A stretch of DNA of 64,000 bases, taken from positions 17,338,906 through 17,402,905 of the forward strand of contig JAPFBE010000002.1 of NCBI GenBank assembly GCA_034336665.1. Direction: 5' to 3'. Source of the DNA: Luscinia megarhynchos (lineage: Eukaryota > Chordata > Aves > Passeriformes > Turdidae). Below are positions 22,076-37,000 of this stretch, one piece after another; position 1 is the first letter of the stretch; each line of letters opens with the position of its first letter. Position numbers and translations under genes: made by a program. The notes below the pieces were generated by a model, which saw only the letters and a list, made by a program, of their open reading frames with translations, did not search any database and was not told the DNA's origin.

Positions 22076-25000
22076 GACAGCATAGACATAAACTAGTACA
22101 GCTAAAATAACAAAAACATATAAAATAACATATATATTTATACTAATTATAGGAATTAAAAAGTTTTGCAAGTTAATCCTGGCTTCTTAAGAAAATTAAT
22201 GATATCACATTCTATAGCTACTGTCAGGTGTTGGCCCATTTCATCCCTGTTAGCAAAAGGTTGTGAAGGTGTGTGTAGAGGTGTAAAGGCTTAAGGAGAC
22301 AGAGAGGAACAGTGGTGTTATGAGAAGTTCAACCGTAGAAAAAGCTCCATACAAAAATTTTACCTTAGTAGACCAGCATTAACCAAATATCAAATTTGGA
22401 AACACTGAAAAGCAGGCCTCATATTGCTTCCTTTTAGATACCCCATCTCTTCCTTAGATGCAGATGGAAAATGGAATGGCAGGCTCAGAAGGGGCAAGCT
22501 CTCAACACTTACAATACAGCTAGAATCCCAAAGTAATGGAAAGCCCAGAAGAAAGGGAATTTTCTGCCATCTGCAGGATAGGCAGACAATTTGAGGTGGT
22601 CTCAATGAGACCATCTATTTGAGGGCCATCTCAGGCCTTCAGATTTTCTTTCTTTCTGCATAACAACTTACAAGGGAATCCAGCACTTCTGGGCCTTCTT
22701 AGAGGTTGAAGAAAGCTGCTTATCCTAAAGCTTTATTTCATCATCCTGATCTTCTCCCTGTGAAAGCTAAAAAACATTCCCAAAGACTTCAGCTGTAGAA
22801 GGACCAAGTCCTGGAAAGGAGAAATTGAAATAATTTCATGGGCAAGCGATTAACCATTTTTTGCAGGTATTTCTTCCATGTTTCTATGCTGTTTGGAAGA
22901 GTACAACACAACAGTCAGGTCACAATCTTCACTGCTGTGTTCACCTGTTCAACCTTTCTCCTCAGACAGAATTTTGAAATCCAATAGGTACCAATTCTGC
23001 ATACAGTCCTATAAAAAATTAATAATTGTTTAGTGAAGATTAAAATTATATTGGGCAGATTGTTAGGCCAGAAAGCTGGTTGAGGTTACCTGATATTTAA
23101 AAACTATCTGAAAACAGGCAACTGCTAAAGTTAAAGTAATAACTTTAACTGTACATCTCGAAACAGGCATTCCAAGTACCACAAGAGATGTACAAGATGG
23201 GCATCTTTTTTAATAATGTGTCAGCAATCTTTTAGAGAAATACAAGAGGAGAGCAAATCACTCTTGGCACATTCTTAGCCTTTGAAGGTTCTCCTGACTT
23301 CAAACATCAGAGGCAAGAACAATCTTAATAATGAACACTATAATACCACAAAATAACCTGTTACACTGAGATACACTGCAGGTCCAGCATTACTTGATTC
23401 AATGTGTGTGTGAAGTGCAGTGATGATGTTTTTGAACAAAACATTCTCATGTGTAAGAATTCATTGCTAGGTGTGTTTTGTTAGGCACCAGGAAATTCAC
23501 TAAAAAATTACATTTCCTAATTATAGGATACCTGCAGTGTCAGAAAATTTATCAGTTTTACTTAGATTATTTTGTCACTGTGTTTTGCACAGAGAAAGAA
23601 AAACACAAACAAAAAAATAATTTCCTTTCTCTTGCCCTCCTACTGTCATTGCAAAAATGGTAGCTACTATATTCTGATTCCTGATCTGCACATTAGAAAA
23701 AGAAGGCTGGTCAAATATGGTCAAGGAGCCAATTTTCAAATATGATTAATTTGTCTGATTTAATATTCTAAAATTTTCAGCTGACCTAAGCCCTTATGTT
23801 GAGTGAGCAATCAGTAATTTTTTAATATGCCTGTTTTCAATAAAGAAAGAATTAAGGGGAGGGAGCAGAAGGGAGTTGAGAAAATTAGCAGTTCAGCTGA
23901 TCTACTAAATTTTGAAACAAATAAAAGAAGTACAGTCCAAGGGGTAATAACCTTTAGATACAAGCGAGCCAGAGCAGTATTTTGCACCTGAACTATAAAA
24001 CCACATACTGAAAACTAACTTCAGTGCCAAGTTACATGCCATGGAATCATTCCACATTTAATGAAATCACATGGAGTGTAAGTCAGGCCAGAAATCTGAC
24101 CTTGGTTTTAATTTGAAACTGACAAAAATTTAGCTGTAAAAAAGCACATTTGCTTTTTAATAGCATGATGTACCGTGCATTTATTCAAATACCAAAATTA
24201 TTACAATCATCACCTGGGTTCTGTTTCATCTCAGTCTTTTTTTTCTGAAATTATTTCATCTGTTGTTTCCCAACCTAAATATGACAATGATTTCATTTTC
24301 AACAACATTAAGTGATTCAGCATTCATATTCAACATTCATTCCTTGTCTAGAGAGTGTTCCTAGAAAAGACAAGCTACAAAATTATTACACAGCATGTAG
24401 ATACCAGCAAGTCTCAAGAGCCTACACTGTGATCCCAAGAGCAACAGAGTTGACAGAAGGATTCAGATATTCAGGTGACTTCAGAATAAAACCTTTATCT
24501 GAAAATTGCCTTTAAGATTCATCTTTAAGGAAATGGGAAGAGGAATCTCATTACCCAACAGTTGCCAGTCACACAGATTGGAGGTGTGAAAGGGTAGGTA
24601 CTGTGACACATGATTGCAATCCACCATATCTTTCCTGTAATTTTTTCCCCCAGGTAATTCCAGCACCAGAAGATGAAAAGAAAAGCATATGTGTAATTTA
24701 TCATATTGTCTAGGAATTCTTGTTCACCACTGGTCTAGCAGACACACTCCCAAAGCTCTCCATGCTTTCCCATTGTTTGCCATGATAATATGTAGTGTGC
24801 TGATTTGCTGTCTTGATGGTGAGGCAACTCTTTATGTGACAGATTCCATGAGTAAAGCCAGCTGTGCCAATGTGGGCAAAGTCTTCCTCAAAACAACATG
24901 ACTGGCAACACCAATGCCTCTGCCAGGCCCTTGTCTCTTTTGATCATCTCCCTTTCCTTTTAAACAACTCTCCCTGTTTCATTGCCAGTCCAGAGCCTCT

Positions 25001-26910
25001 TCCCACTGACAAAACTGAAGGTGATAGTGGAGTCACCAGCTGGGAAGTCAGGTGGGAGCCCTACCTGCCAGCTCCTCACTTCCAGCCAAAAGACCAGGAT
25101 ATTAGAGACAGCAATGCAATATTACTAGCTAGAAAATGGGGCACTCAGGAGCACATTCCCAGAGCCTGTAACACAACAGAATAAACCCAGCTAGTGAGAA
25201 CCATGGCACTTGACATCAGCTCTGTCGCTGAACGTAACAGGAGGAGCTCTGCTTCCTTGCCTTTAAAGGAGAGAAGTGTTACTCCCACACTAGGCAGAGA
25301 GGGTAGGAACTGCCATACAAGCACACTGGGTTTGTAACTAGATCATATCTTTGTTTCCTATAGTGAAAATAATGTCCCCTCTACAGAACCATCTTTCCTC
25401 TCCCACTTCTCTCCTCCATTTGGTGGTCCAGACTGAATCCTCATATTTTTTCTGGGAAATTGGCCAGTCTAAAAGCATCAACTCTGAAAAAGTTCCTAAG
25501 AAGCAGCTTGACTCACAGTATCCCTTTTTCACCCAGTTGCAGCTTTTTTTAGCTGCAAAAAACTGGCAAGAAAGGACGGGGCTTGCCACTGGGAAATAAT
25601 ACAGGTGTATCCAGCTCCTTTTGGCAGAGATTGTGCCACAAGACAGCACTCCAGCATCCAGTGGAGCACAATTCCTATAGCAAACCCAAATCCCACTTGC
25701 AGGCAATGCTAGTTTAAAAGCTCAGGTTTGTGACCTGCTCTCTGCCTGAATGCAGTACACACTAAATTTATTGCAGAGCAGTCTCAAAATCTGCCAACTA
25801 CTGTGACAGTGACATGGTGTTTATTCAGTAAAAGCTTCTGTTTGCTCAGGAAAGCCCTCAGCTATCTCCTGCCCAGCTGGGGATCTGTGTTCCTGGGGAC
25901 AATCTGAAAACACATACAGAATGCCACAGGGAGATCAGTGATAGGCTGATCTTTCACAGAGTTTTTTTACCTGTCTGTAATTGTCTGTAATTGAGGATGA
26001 TGCAGTCTGTCCTTAGACCTGGCTTTCCACTTTTCCCCCCAGTCTACCTTGCAGAAGTAGAAACTGGCAACTGTTGGGAAGAGTTTACCTCCTGGAAAAC
26101 ATGGCTTGTTACCAATTATTGGAAGCACATTGAGAGTTTCATTTCACAAGCCATTACACAAACCAACCCTGTAGACTTTGAACAGCCCTAGTGACAAATC
26201 CCTCCTTCCCAATCCATCCATGATATATTAAATAATCTTAGCAGTGCCTTGCAAGAACCACATCAAAGAAACACACTGGCCACTGAATATTCACTGGGAG
26301 CCATAGAGTAACCCACAGAAGTGTCCCAGAGTGCATATCCATAGCAATTTCTACCAAGCAAGACTGAAATGGAGTACACATGTTGGCAACTGTGTAAATC
26401 TTGGATAAATGTTTTATTCCACTGCCATGGGAAGAGTGCTTGGCAAAAGAAACAATTAAAGAGTAATGGGACAGCTTTGGGAAATGGACAATATAAAATG
26501 TTGTCTGTTCCACTTCCTCGTTTACCTTATTGCATACATGCAATGTGAAATTAAGTCATTTTGAAGGATGAAATAATGCTGAAAACACCATGAGGAGACA
26601 AGAATCTTATTATTTTAATATTGTGTTTAGTACTAGAATGCTTCTGTCTATGTTCAGATTGGTTTCTGAGTTACTTGCATAACTACTTCTTAAAATGGCC
26701 TTGTTTACCTGTGGTATCCATGTAGAAAGTGGAAACTGCTGGAAAGACAAGAAATATGGCACTAACAAGACCAAAAAGAAATAAAATTAAATCCATTGCA
26801 TGAAACTATAAGTCAAAATTTTCTTATGAGCAGAAAGACATTGATCAGTAGCTTTGGTGCTGGCTTGCATCAGTTGACAACTAGTTCATCAAATGGCTCA
26901 GACACACATG
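22076..26910. other. Unique sequence, no gene seen
   Basis: No transposon, RNA gene or convincing exon is recognised. A GC-richer stretch at 24690-25200 and another around 25340-25710 carry frames of 106-122 codons on either strand without any recognisable domain. Confidence 0.45.
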
Positions 26911-27110
26911 AAATCACAGAATCACAGACTGGGTGAGGTTGGAAGGGACCTCTGGAGGTCACACAGTCCAAGCCACCTGCTCAAGCACAGCCATCTGGAG
27001 CTGGCTCCCCAGGACCATGTCCAAATTGCTTTTGAGTACCTCCAAGCATGGAGCCTCTCTGGGCAGCCTGTGCCAGTGCTTGGTCACCCTCACAGCAAAA
27101 AAAGACTGAT
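26911..27110 (-). mobile_element. CR1 LINE, 3'-end fragment (antisense)
   Basis: Read on the plus strand: AATCACAGAATCACAGACTG, then GAGGTTGGAAGGGACCTCTG, then GAGGTCACACAGTCCAAGCC, then CTCTGGGCAGCCTG and TTGGTCACCCTCACAGC. This is the reverse complement of a CR1 3' end that keeps its terminal eight-base tandem (CACAGAAT). The 123-codon plus and 112-codon minus frames across it are by-products of the element. Confidence 0.93.
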
Positions 27111-30100
27111 GGGATCAGCTGGAGGGGCAGGCTCGGGGGATGACTGTACCATGAAATACATGCATGTGGATGTGTGTGCTTGCATTTCATGTGTGTGTGT
27201 GCAGCCCTGCTGCTGCAGCTCCTGGCTGGAGCCCAGGGACACCGTCTGGGGTGGGGTACACTGAGTGCTTGCAGGTACTTTCTGCTAAAATGTTTGTTTT
27301 TCTTTCTCACAGGTTTCAAACATGCTGGGCATATCAGTGAAACAGGAGGTAAACATGGTGCTGTCTCAGATTACATCTGCTCCCCAGGCGATCTCCAAAG
27401 CAAACATTGGTCTCCCAATGAAAAATACAGCTATTACCCATTTTTGGACATATCCAGTCACTGCCTGACCACCAAGTTGCACAGTTAATGAATCTGGCCA
27501 TTTCTAATAAAAATAAACCAGACAAAGGAAGTGGCCAGCTTAAGCTGAACTTGAGCAGAAGAAGAAAAGAGATTTAATAAAAAAAAAACCCAAGGTTGAC
27601 ATTTCCTTTTTATTTCAAACATAGCTTTCTCAGGATTGACACAATCACATAGATACCATTAGCAAAGCCACACATTGGTGCCAGATTTTAAGATCTTTAC
27701 TCATATGACTTAATTTTGGAAGCAGTAAAAACCAAAAAGGAAATTCCTCTGGTCCTGTTATTTCACAGTTCAAGCTTCAAATTAAAGCATTTCTAAACAG
27801 AGCATAAAAGTATATCAGTCAAAATTAACCAAACCACTTATAACACTAGCAAAAACAGTATTTAAAGAATGCTGGCAATCAAAAGTGGCTTTCATTGCTT
27901 GAAAAGAGCTGCCCTCACAGCTTCAAAAGTGTTCTATGTCAGCTAATAACAATACTGGTAAAACAGAAAAGGGACGTGATTTGGAGGTGTCTGACCCTTG
28001 GGAATGACTTTTCTTCCATCACTGATTGGTCTGATCAGCCTTTAGGAATCAAAGCAAGCCAGAGTCACTGGTATGGCCTTGAGCCTCCATTAATTTCTGA
28101 ATGTGTAAATGAACAAACACTCCCCTTACATGAGCACACTGCACACCCTGGTGGGTCATTTGATTCTCTGCCCTACATACAACCCAATTGTGCTACTCAA
28201 AGTTTCTCATAGACAGAGACAGCAGGGTCAGTGTGTGGGAAATGCATTCATTTCTTAGTCTAGCTCCAAAATATCATTTGTGTTATCATATTTGTCTAAA
28301 ACTAATGTGTCCTTCCTCTTCTCCCTCTCTTTGTAGGCCCTCTGTGAATTCCATTTTATATTTTCAAAACCACTAACTTTAAAAAAAGGAAGCAGACAGA
28401 CACTGTCATGGTTTCCTTGGTTTCAGTGGAATCTCCATGAGGAGGTTGAGCCTAAGACTGGGTTTATAGAGTCAGCAGCAGTGAAGTATATTGTAGTTTC
28501 ATATCATTCCAATCTAACTCCTCTATGTCTTGTTATCTACTTCAGCAAATTAGTGTATAAAACACATAAATGATTGGCAAAAATTAACTGTACATTTCTA
28601 CTTTAACTGAACAATTTACATGGCATTATAGGGGTGGGGGGGTGGGAAAGATTAGTTTTCCAAGATATAAACAAGCATTATTTTGCAATCTTTGGCCTGT
28701 AACTGAAAGATAATAGTTTTAATTTGCATTCAAATAAAGTAAATCTCTCAGTGGAAAAGACTTTTTATAGTTCCCATAAACCAGAAACAGATTAAAGTGT
28801 AGACAGTGTAAGGAGGACAGGAAGATAAATCAACCAGATAAACAAGATGATTAAAAAAAAAAAAAGAAAAATAATCCTTTCTAAATATTCACTTAGCTTC
28901 AGAAATCCTGTGGGCTGGACAAAAGTGTCTGTGATTTCTCCAGATTTCTGTCATTAAAGTTTTGGCTTTAGCTCAAAAGGCAAGAACCTTTACTTTGGGA
29001 TACCAAGTCTGGAAGTACTCTGACTTTCTCTTGTTAATTCCAAATCCTTTTATTTGGAGACCTGCCACTCTACCAGGAAGGACACATCTGCTCCTTAGAC
29101 CAAGTATTTCTGCAAATATGCCAGTATGGCACCTTTACTGTAGCAACATGAAAGATGTTTTCTGGTTCTGAAAGTGTAATGTGCCCACAGTTTTCTATGA
29201 AGTCAGTCATGATGAACAGTGTCCTCAAACTCTGAAGAGACCTACCAGATTTTCCCCTGGAGGACTCACTGGAACAAGGTATATGTTGCTCTCAAAATTA
29301 TTTTTGCTATTTATTTGGTTATAGTTGAATGTAATGCATGTAAGCAGCTCTGAGAAGAGATATCAAGAGCAGGAGACCCATCTAAAGTCTGGCAAATAAA
29401 GCATGCAAGATAGCTGAGCATGTGTCTCATAACATATTATCTATGAGCCAGACCCCTGATTTTTGTCCAGTTGCAGTGTGCCACTCCTCCACCTGAATGG
29501 TCAAGCTCTTTTTCCCCTCACAGCCTGGGATTTAAGGTATCCACATGGGAGATATGCTTCCAGACCTCCTTTGGGAATAGTAGATTAAAGAGCCTGTGCA
29601 CCTGGATGAGTACATTAATCACAAGGCTAATTTACAAAAGGTTTGTTTCACCTGCTGGCAGTGCTTTATGAAAGTTAACCCAGCTCAGCTCTTTAAAAGA
29701 AACCACTTTGGGCCCTGCCCTCAGGAAAGAATGCCAGTCCATGGGTCTTGTGGAGACAATACCAACAGCTCAGCTCTGAGAAGTGATAGGAGTTAGAGTC
29801 ACTTCTTCATTGAGAATTTTGCCCTGGTTAGCTGCAGTTCTCCTTCCTTTTGCAATTATTTTGCCCTTTTGTATGAGCCCTTCTTTTCACCAGGGACTGC
29901 ACAGAGAAAACAGTTAACCTGAGACTTTGGATTCCACTTGGAGTTGATGCTGCCCAAAAAGTTTAACAATGGGCCCAGAACTAAATGGTCTTAGCATTGG
30001 GCTAAGTACAAATAATCCGTGGCTTTCAGGTTACAAAATAAGGGAAGCAAAAGTATAAAAGTGACAAATAATTTGAGAATTCTACTTAGCATCAAATTAC

Positions 30101-30980
30101 GCTATGGTGCCACAAGTCTTGAAACCAGGGACCATTTCCATGAAGTTCCCCTTTACTTGTGAGCATAAATGTACATACCTAATTAGGAAAATCTTTACAA
30201 TAATGCAGTTGTTGATTAAGTAGGGATACGTTTTGTTGTGAGGATTCGGAATTTCACTACACTGTGGGAAGTATGGGATTGCTTTGCCCTGACAGATCCA
30301 GGAACTTGTCAGGAATGGCACTTGTATGGCTGAGTCTTCCACCATCACAAATCTGCTTCAGTACAATTGTTTCGAGTGAAATCATGTAAGGATATGGCTC
30401 AATGTATTTAATCTGGCTTCCTATCTTAGCTGAAAAAGTCTTGGGTTTTAATACACCTAAAGAAAGAGAAGCCTAGTCAAAAACTTTTGAGAGATCCAAA
30501 ATACTATTCTCCCTAAAGGCACATTCTTCCATCTCTCACTATAATCAAGGACTGAATTTGGCCTCAAACAGCAGTGTCATCACCTGTGACAACAAAGACT
30601 GAGGAAAGGTTGTGCCCTCTGTACCACATATTTTTAACACAATGAACAAAAAAGTAACAGTTGGGGTTTTTGTAACAGAAGATCAAGTTTTAGACTGTTA
30701 AAACCCTTCTGAATCAAACATTAGAAAGCATCATGCGTAGTTCCTAAAAACCAATCTTGCAAGAAACTGTGTGTCTTTTGATTGAAAAGGAAAGGCAGGA
30801 TGTTTTTGTGGTATTTTGTTCAATTTTTAGCCAATAAGAAGCAGTAGATTCATGAAGGCAGAGAAATCAAAAATAGCATTCAGTCCTCTCATTACCTGAC
30901 TGATCTTTGTTTTAGAGAAGAGTATTTAGGAACAGCTCTAAAATATGTAGCCTTATGTCTTTTGGACATGAAAAGTTATG
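27111..30980. other. Unique AT-rich sequence, no gene seen
   Basis: Nothing beyond short low-complexity tracts is recognised: a GTGTGTGTGTGC run at about 27190-27201, an A run near 28853-28865 and a G-rich run at 28631. No convincing exon is present. Confidence 0.5.
28631..28646 (+). repeat. Short G-rich tract with G-quadruplex potential
   Basis: GGGG, T, GGGGGGG, T, GGG: the seven-G run can supply two tracts, giving four G3 tracts with one-base loops. It stands out in a strongly AT-rich neighbourhood. Confidence 0.6.
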
Positions 30981-31020
30981 AAAATGCTGTGATTTTTTTC
31001 TAGTGATCTCTCTCTCTGCA

Positions 31021-31049
31021 TACACACACACACACACATATATATATAT
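31021..31049. repeat. Compound (CA)n(TA)n microsatellite
   Basis: About eight CA copies followed directly by about six TA copies. The TA half is prone to cruciform formation, but it is short. Confidence 0.9.
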
Positions 31050-34000
31050 GTCTGTATTTAAGGCTTCTTAAGAAACTATTGCTTTAAAGGAATAAGAATA
31101 AAACTCAAACTCCATTTCTAAAAGCATCCCAATTTAAGGACTGTATATACAACTAGCAAGACAAACTTGTTTTGTGTCATGGCTTTACAGCTAACAGAGC
31201 TTCACTGGCTTTAAACAGAAAATGGCCATTTTGAAAATGGCAAGGAAATGACAACCAAAATGACTGAACTTTCATAGCAGCTAATCCATTTTCATATGCT
31301 TGGTACTAAGGTTAATGTTATTATTTGTATCCTTAAAGTTAAATGCTCTAATGATCCAAGACTGCTATCTTGGTTCTCTAAAAAAAAGGCCTTTTTTTCT
31401 GCAAATGAAATATAAGAAATTATGCAAAAAATAAGGGCAAGGGTTAGCACTTTAAAACAAGGAATAGATGGTGGTGCAGGAGGAGAAAAATGTAACAGAA
31501 TTGGGAAAAGGGAACAGATAGGGGTGTCTTGGAATGACCCAAAGGACCATTCCTCTTTTTAAGGTGGCAAAAACATTCTAAACACTCCACCCAGTCATGA
31601 TGAAATGCACATAGAAATAAAACAAAACAAAATGGAAACAAAATAAATAAGTGTTTGGCCTCTTATTTAGCTATGCCTAAAGCCATTCTGAAATTCAGAA
31701 CAAGATCAACATCAGATTTCCCTCTTAGCAGATAAGGCATTTCTCTGCAGCATAGGGCACAGCAGTGGATGGTAGGATGCAGCTCACTGCAATAGCAGGA
31801 ATAAATGCATCTTGTTTGGAGGAAAAAAATGCCTTTCTTTATATAAGTTGAAAATCCACCCCTGTGTGCCTGCTACACTTTATTAAAAAAGTAAGAATGA
31901 AATATAATCCAAAAAATCCAATTTACTTAAAAAATAAACAAGTTAGAGCAATGCAAAACTGACTATTACTTATGTTTCTAGACACACTTCTATAAAGTTT
32001 TAAGACCCATCTGTCATTGCACCTGAGTGCCCTTTGCAGTATGTATGCACAAGTGCAGAGGGCTGAATTCAGCACTAACATGGGTGAGGGCACCTGCAAT
32101 GGAACTGTTTATCCAATGCCAGGGGCCAACTGAGCCTACAGTGCTCAAAAGGAAAGGTTTCATAAAACATGACAGAATCTGCTCATATGGGTCCCTTGAA
32201 AATTATTTCATGGCTGGAGATCTTTGAGGGAACAGAACAGATGAAGTTCCTCAGTGGCTTTTACAATAGCCACTGCACTAAAGAACATCTGGAGTTCTTG
32301 CTGCCCTCTCAGTTTTATTCAGTCTAATCCAAACTGCATTAGACCTTTATGTGTTCATGATAAACTGGCAGCAAAGACTGCCTTAAATAGAAAGAGACAA
32401 TGAAGACAATTTTTCCATTAACAATATATTTCCCTTTGGAGTCGGAGTTACATTATTGGTTTGCTTCAAAAGCACAACATAAACTGCCTCCTATTTGTGG
32501 AACATTATTATTATATCTTCTACCTGGAGATGTTTCTTGAACAAAAGTCTCAAGTCTATTTCTTCTCACAAATCAAACTAAGATACCACAGGTCTATCAT
32601 AAGCTACACTGGAAAAACTAATTCACACAAACTACTTGTTTTGAAGTGTGTGGTTCTCACTGATTTGTCAATCAGCTGCTCCTAAAAGTAGCACTGTAGT
32701 AGTTCAGCATTTCTGCAAGGACTGAGATGGAGCCAGCAGTCACTTGGCTCTGTACACTACTCTCTGCTGGGAGAGAGTGGTGCTCATAGTTCACACTCCA
32801 AGCTGCTCACAGTGTCTGAAACACAGTTTTTTCACTGGTACAGTCTCCCAGAGTCAAACAGGAGATAGTTCCCTGTTCTGTCAGGGCTCCACCTTTGAAC
32901 GTTTTCATTCCATGTATTTATTAATGCTATCTTGCAAACATGGCCTGATTCCTAGGGAATTCCTCCAAAATACCACAGGAACATATAGAAAAAAATTTCC
33001 AAAAATGTGCTCTACTTCTCCTGCCAGCCTCCAAAGTCCATCAGAGTGCAGAGTGCTTCTCCTCCCTTTCTTTGTTAGCAACTCTCCCACAGCAATCTGG
33101 TAACACTCGCTCCTCTCTGAATCACTGTTTATGCTCTTCCCTTACAGCAACTATTCTATTAAAAAAAATCCATTCCAATGCTCATTAATAAGGAAATACA
33201 AAGCTTGCAAACCTAGTGATATTATGCTGAAGATTATATTTTTAAGAACATTGCTGAGAACTTTTATGTGCTACATTCAGCTAAGCCTGTTAAAGCTCTC
33301 TCCTCATTGTTTTCCTCTGATTTTAGTGAATTGGTATTTCTTCCAAAACCGTACTCTTAAATGACTTCCCACCTTATTCAATTGTTCAAGCATTTCCCTT
33401 TTCTTTTCAGCCTTCCCTTCATGAGTTTCTCTTCGAATTTTAAAGCCTGTCCTTTGAAGCTTATACCCCAGTAGGATACCTGTTTGTAGCAGTCTGACCC
33501 ACCACATTCCTCAAACATTCCAGGTGCAGCTCCCAGACTGATGTCAGTGCCACTGTCACAGACCTGTGCTCCTTTCCCAGGCCCAAGAGCCCCCAGGCTT
33601 TGATGTTTCATTATAGATTTCTACACAATTTTCAGTAATCAGCCTTTTCTCTGAGTTTCAACAAGTGCCTAAGACAAGTCTTCTTACTAAGTTTCCAAAC
33701 TTACTTTTCTTTTTCCCTATTTTTTTTCTTATTTGGCAGGCTAGAAATGTTATGAGTCCTCTATTCTAAAGCACAGAGGCAGAAAAACTTTCTCTGCATG
33801 GGGTAATGCTGTGCTGGGCTCCAGCTCAGAGCCTTAGCTCTGACAGTAAGAAAGAGAGCACATTAGTAGTGTATCTCACTGCTCCTGCTTTTCTTTTTGG
33901 CAAGAACTGCTTCTCTGAGCCAGCAGGTGTTTAATGCTATTAAATTTATGGATAGTGAAAGCTGTTGAATTTTAAAACACCTGGGTAACATAAATTATCA

Positions 34001-37000
34001 GAACTTTTTTTTTTTCAGTATAAGGCTGAAAAATGGTTTTCAGATCTGCAGAAAAGCATTAGCAGCATTGACAAAACTGTGTTTATTTTTGAATATTTGA
34101 CCATTTGACTCTGGCTTCCCACAAGGATCCTTATACTCATAGTTACAGTGCCCATAGATTGTGAACTTAGAAACAGGAGGTAAATCTCATCAGCATTCCA
34201 TTTTTGGTGTGTTCTACATGGCTCATGTAATATGCCAGAAAGTGTCAAAAGCCATGGCTGTTTCTCACATAATGCACAATCTCTGGGATCTCCTTCTGCA
34301 GGTTTGATCCATATTCTTCTTCCTCACATAGGTCTGGCTGCTCTTAGCCATAGCACATCATGAAAAGCATAACAGGAGGAGTGGCCAGAAAAGAGGAAGG
34401 AAGATCTTAATTGGAAAAGTTTACTGGCTGCTGTGGTGTGAAAGATCTAGTGAACAAAGTGAGCAGGTAATAAGAAGCATGCAAAATTATTTGGAGTGTT
34501 AAATTTGCTTCACAGCCAACCCTCTTGATCTGAGTGGAAGTAGTGTGAGCTTCTGAGGCACTGAGGATCTGTGGCCCAGCAGGATTGAGGGTGGATCACA
34601 GCCACTGGAGGATGGTTTCTGTCTTGGAGAGTCCAACCCTAATTAAGACAGCTGAGGGCTTCTGAAGCCTCACTGATTCATCACTGTAGGCTGCCTGAGA
34701 CAAGACCCTGTTTTCCCAGGGTCTGGAAACACTGACCATGGGATGTACTCAGGTTGTGAACAGAGAGGTGATTTGACAATTTCTGTTGGAGCAGACCCAA
34801 ATGTTGCTGGCTAAGCTGCTCCCACAAGACTGAGCAGACGGTCCATATATTGCTAGAGACAACAAATCTGCATCTATGTGGGCAAGACAGACATGCCAAA
34901 AAAGCAGCACAAGAGATGAAACGAGAGGTCCAATGCCCATTAGAAACATAATTCTGATAGTTTGTTTTCTTCTCTATCATACTCTTCTGTCACTTATTTC
35001 CTCTGTCACCCCTATTTTCACTATTATTTTTCTCCCCTCCATGAAGATTTCCTAGAGCTCAGAACTGATCAGCTCTATGAGGAATTTCAAGCCCATAAAT
35101 TTAATAAACAGAAGAAATACTGGAATGGATTTTTAAAAGTCATAATCATCAATGCATGAGAAATAGAAGCCAAATAAATAAAATGCATCCCATAATTTTC
35201 TTTTTTATTTAATAGCAGTTATTTTAAGCTTTGTTTCACCAATGTGGTTTGCATAAACTAAGAAGATAAGTCTCAAGCATGGGTGTTTGGTGTCTGGTCA
35301 ACATTTGGAGTAACACAGGAGCTAAGAGAAGAGGAAAGACAACTACCCTATAGCACTACGTAATGTGCATTAGGTAAACATTTCCATTAAAAATACATAG
35401 CACATGCACAACTAAATATTTTCTCTGATATGATTGTCTGATGGAACAGTGACCTATTTCCAAGCACTTCTGATTTAGGGGAAGGTCAGATACAAATAAA
35501 AATTTGATGTCTGCCCTCCAGCTTTATAGTAAGTGTGTCTGTTAAGAAAAAAAATATATATTTGAGATAATATTACCAACTCTGAAAAATGAGCAAGCTG
35601 AAATGCTGATTAGGGACATCATCTCCTGGCTAGCCTCTTGTAGCTCAGATTTCTTTTCCCCACAACAGTGCAAAAAAGATTACTATAATGAAATAATAAA
35701 AACAACAAGCCTGGAAATTTCCAGGTCACCTTGGTTTGAATGCTGGTTAACAAACCTGAGTGTTCCCCTTCCACAGTTTTGCAGATCTCAGCCAAACACT
35801 TTCCCCACACGACCATGCTTTCCTCAGTGAAGTAGCCCATCCTGCCTGCCCTGCTGCAGCTGTGGAACATCTGGGAGGGAAGATCCTTTGCCTCCAGGAC
35901 TCCCCACAGCACAGTGTGGTTATGGGTTCGAATGGTGCACAGGGAGTATGATTTGGCTCTCTACATTTCCTGTTGTGAAATTTTGACCTGCTCTGATTAA
36001 TGTTTGCTTTTATATGACTACCAAGTTATTGGAAGCTCTTTTCCTCCTGCCCTCACCTTCTCTGGATACCATGTATACAAACACACACACATAGGCATTA
36101 CTAGACATATTATTTCAAATCATTAAAACACATGCTTCATAATTTAAAAAACTCCTCTTTTCTCAAAACCTATGGAAATTCTGAAGGTTCAGTTTCATTC
36201 ACTATCAAAATCCCCATTTATGAAAATTTTTACTTTTCCAATTTAAACTGACTTTTTAACCAAAAGCAAAACAAACACAGACAGTTACTGTTGGCACATG
36301 TTCTTAACTTTTTTCAGCGATTTTTTTTACCAGCCATTCCCTTAAGCTACATTTCAAAACCACAGCTTATTTTTTTCTCCTGTACAAAGGAAAAGGTTTT
36401 TTATGTCATTTTCATGACTACACAAGGCGAAATCTATCATCATTTTTACTAACCAACTACTTCCCTTCATTCATCCCCAGATCTATGTCTGTTGTTAAAT
36501 ATGGTGTAATATAGAATAAAACCCTACAAAATAAAGTGGTTACCTCATCTAAAAATCAGGTTTCTTTGTTAACTAGTGATTTTCCATTACTTTAGGTGCC
36601 TGAATAATATCTTAAGAGCTTAAGGCAAAGAAAGTACTTAAAGACAGCATTCTACTTATTAAATACCAAACACTCCAAAAATATTCAGAGAACAAACTAG
36701 AACAATATTAGGCTGCACACTATAAACTTACACTGTTTTAAAATTGTTTCCCCTCCACATTTCACAGATTATTCCCAATACTAAAATTTGGTGGATGTTC
36801 ATCATATAAAACGGTGCTTAGTGAGGAATGAGGTGCTAGCAGCACATTATTTAAGACGATGGAACTCTGTCAAAGCGTGTTACTCTTCAAATGCCCTGTT
36901 CAGGACACTTCAAAAAGGTGAGAGAAATACCCACTTCAGCCCTCCAAAGGCACCAGCAGAACACAAGCAATCCAGAAGAGTGGCTGAAAACATTAATTTG

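Noticed and set aside
26981..27319. 112-codon minus-strand and 123-codon plus-strand frames
   Set aside because: Both lie over the antisense CR1 copy at 26911-27110 and its flank.
27313..27349. Possible short exon after TTTCTTTCTCACAG and before GTAAAC
   Set aside because: The splice-like flanks are tempting, but the 36-odd bases have no recognisable coding content and no partner exon is visible.
35044..35156. Protein-like phrase EDFLELRTDQLYEEFQAH on the plus strand
   Set aside because: A short frame with no conserved family recognised, no splice signals, and AT-rich random sequence on both sides.
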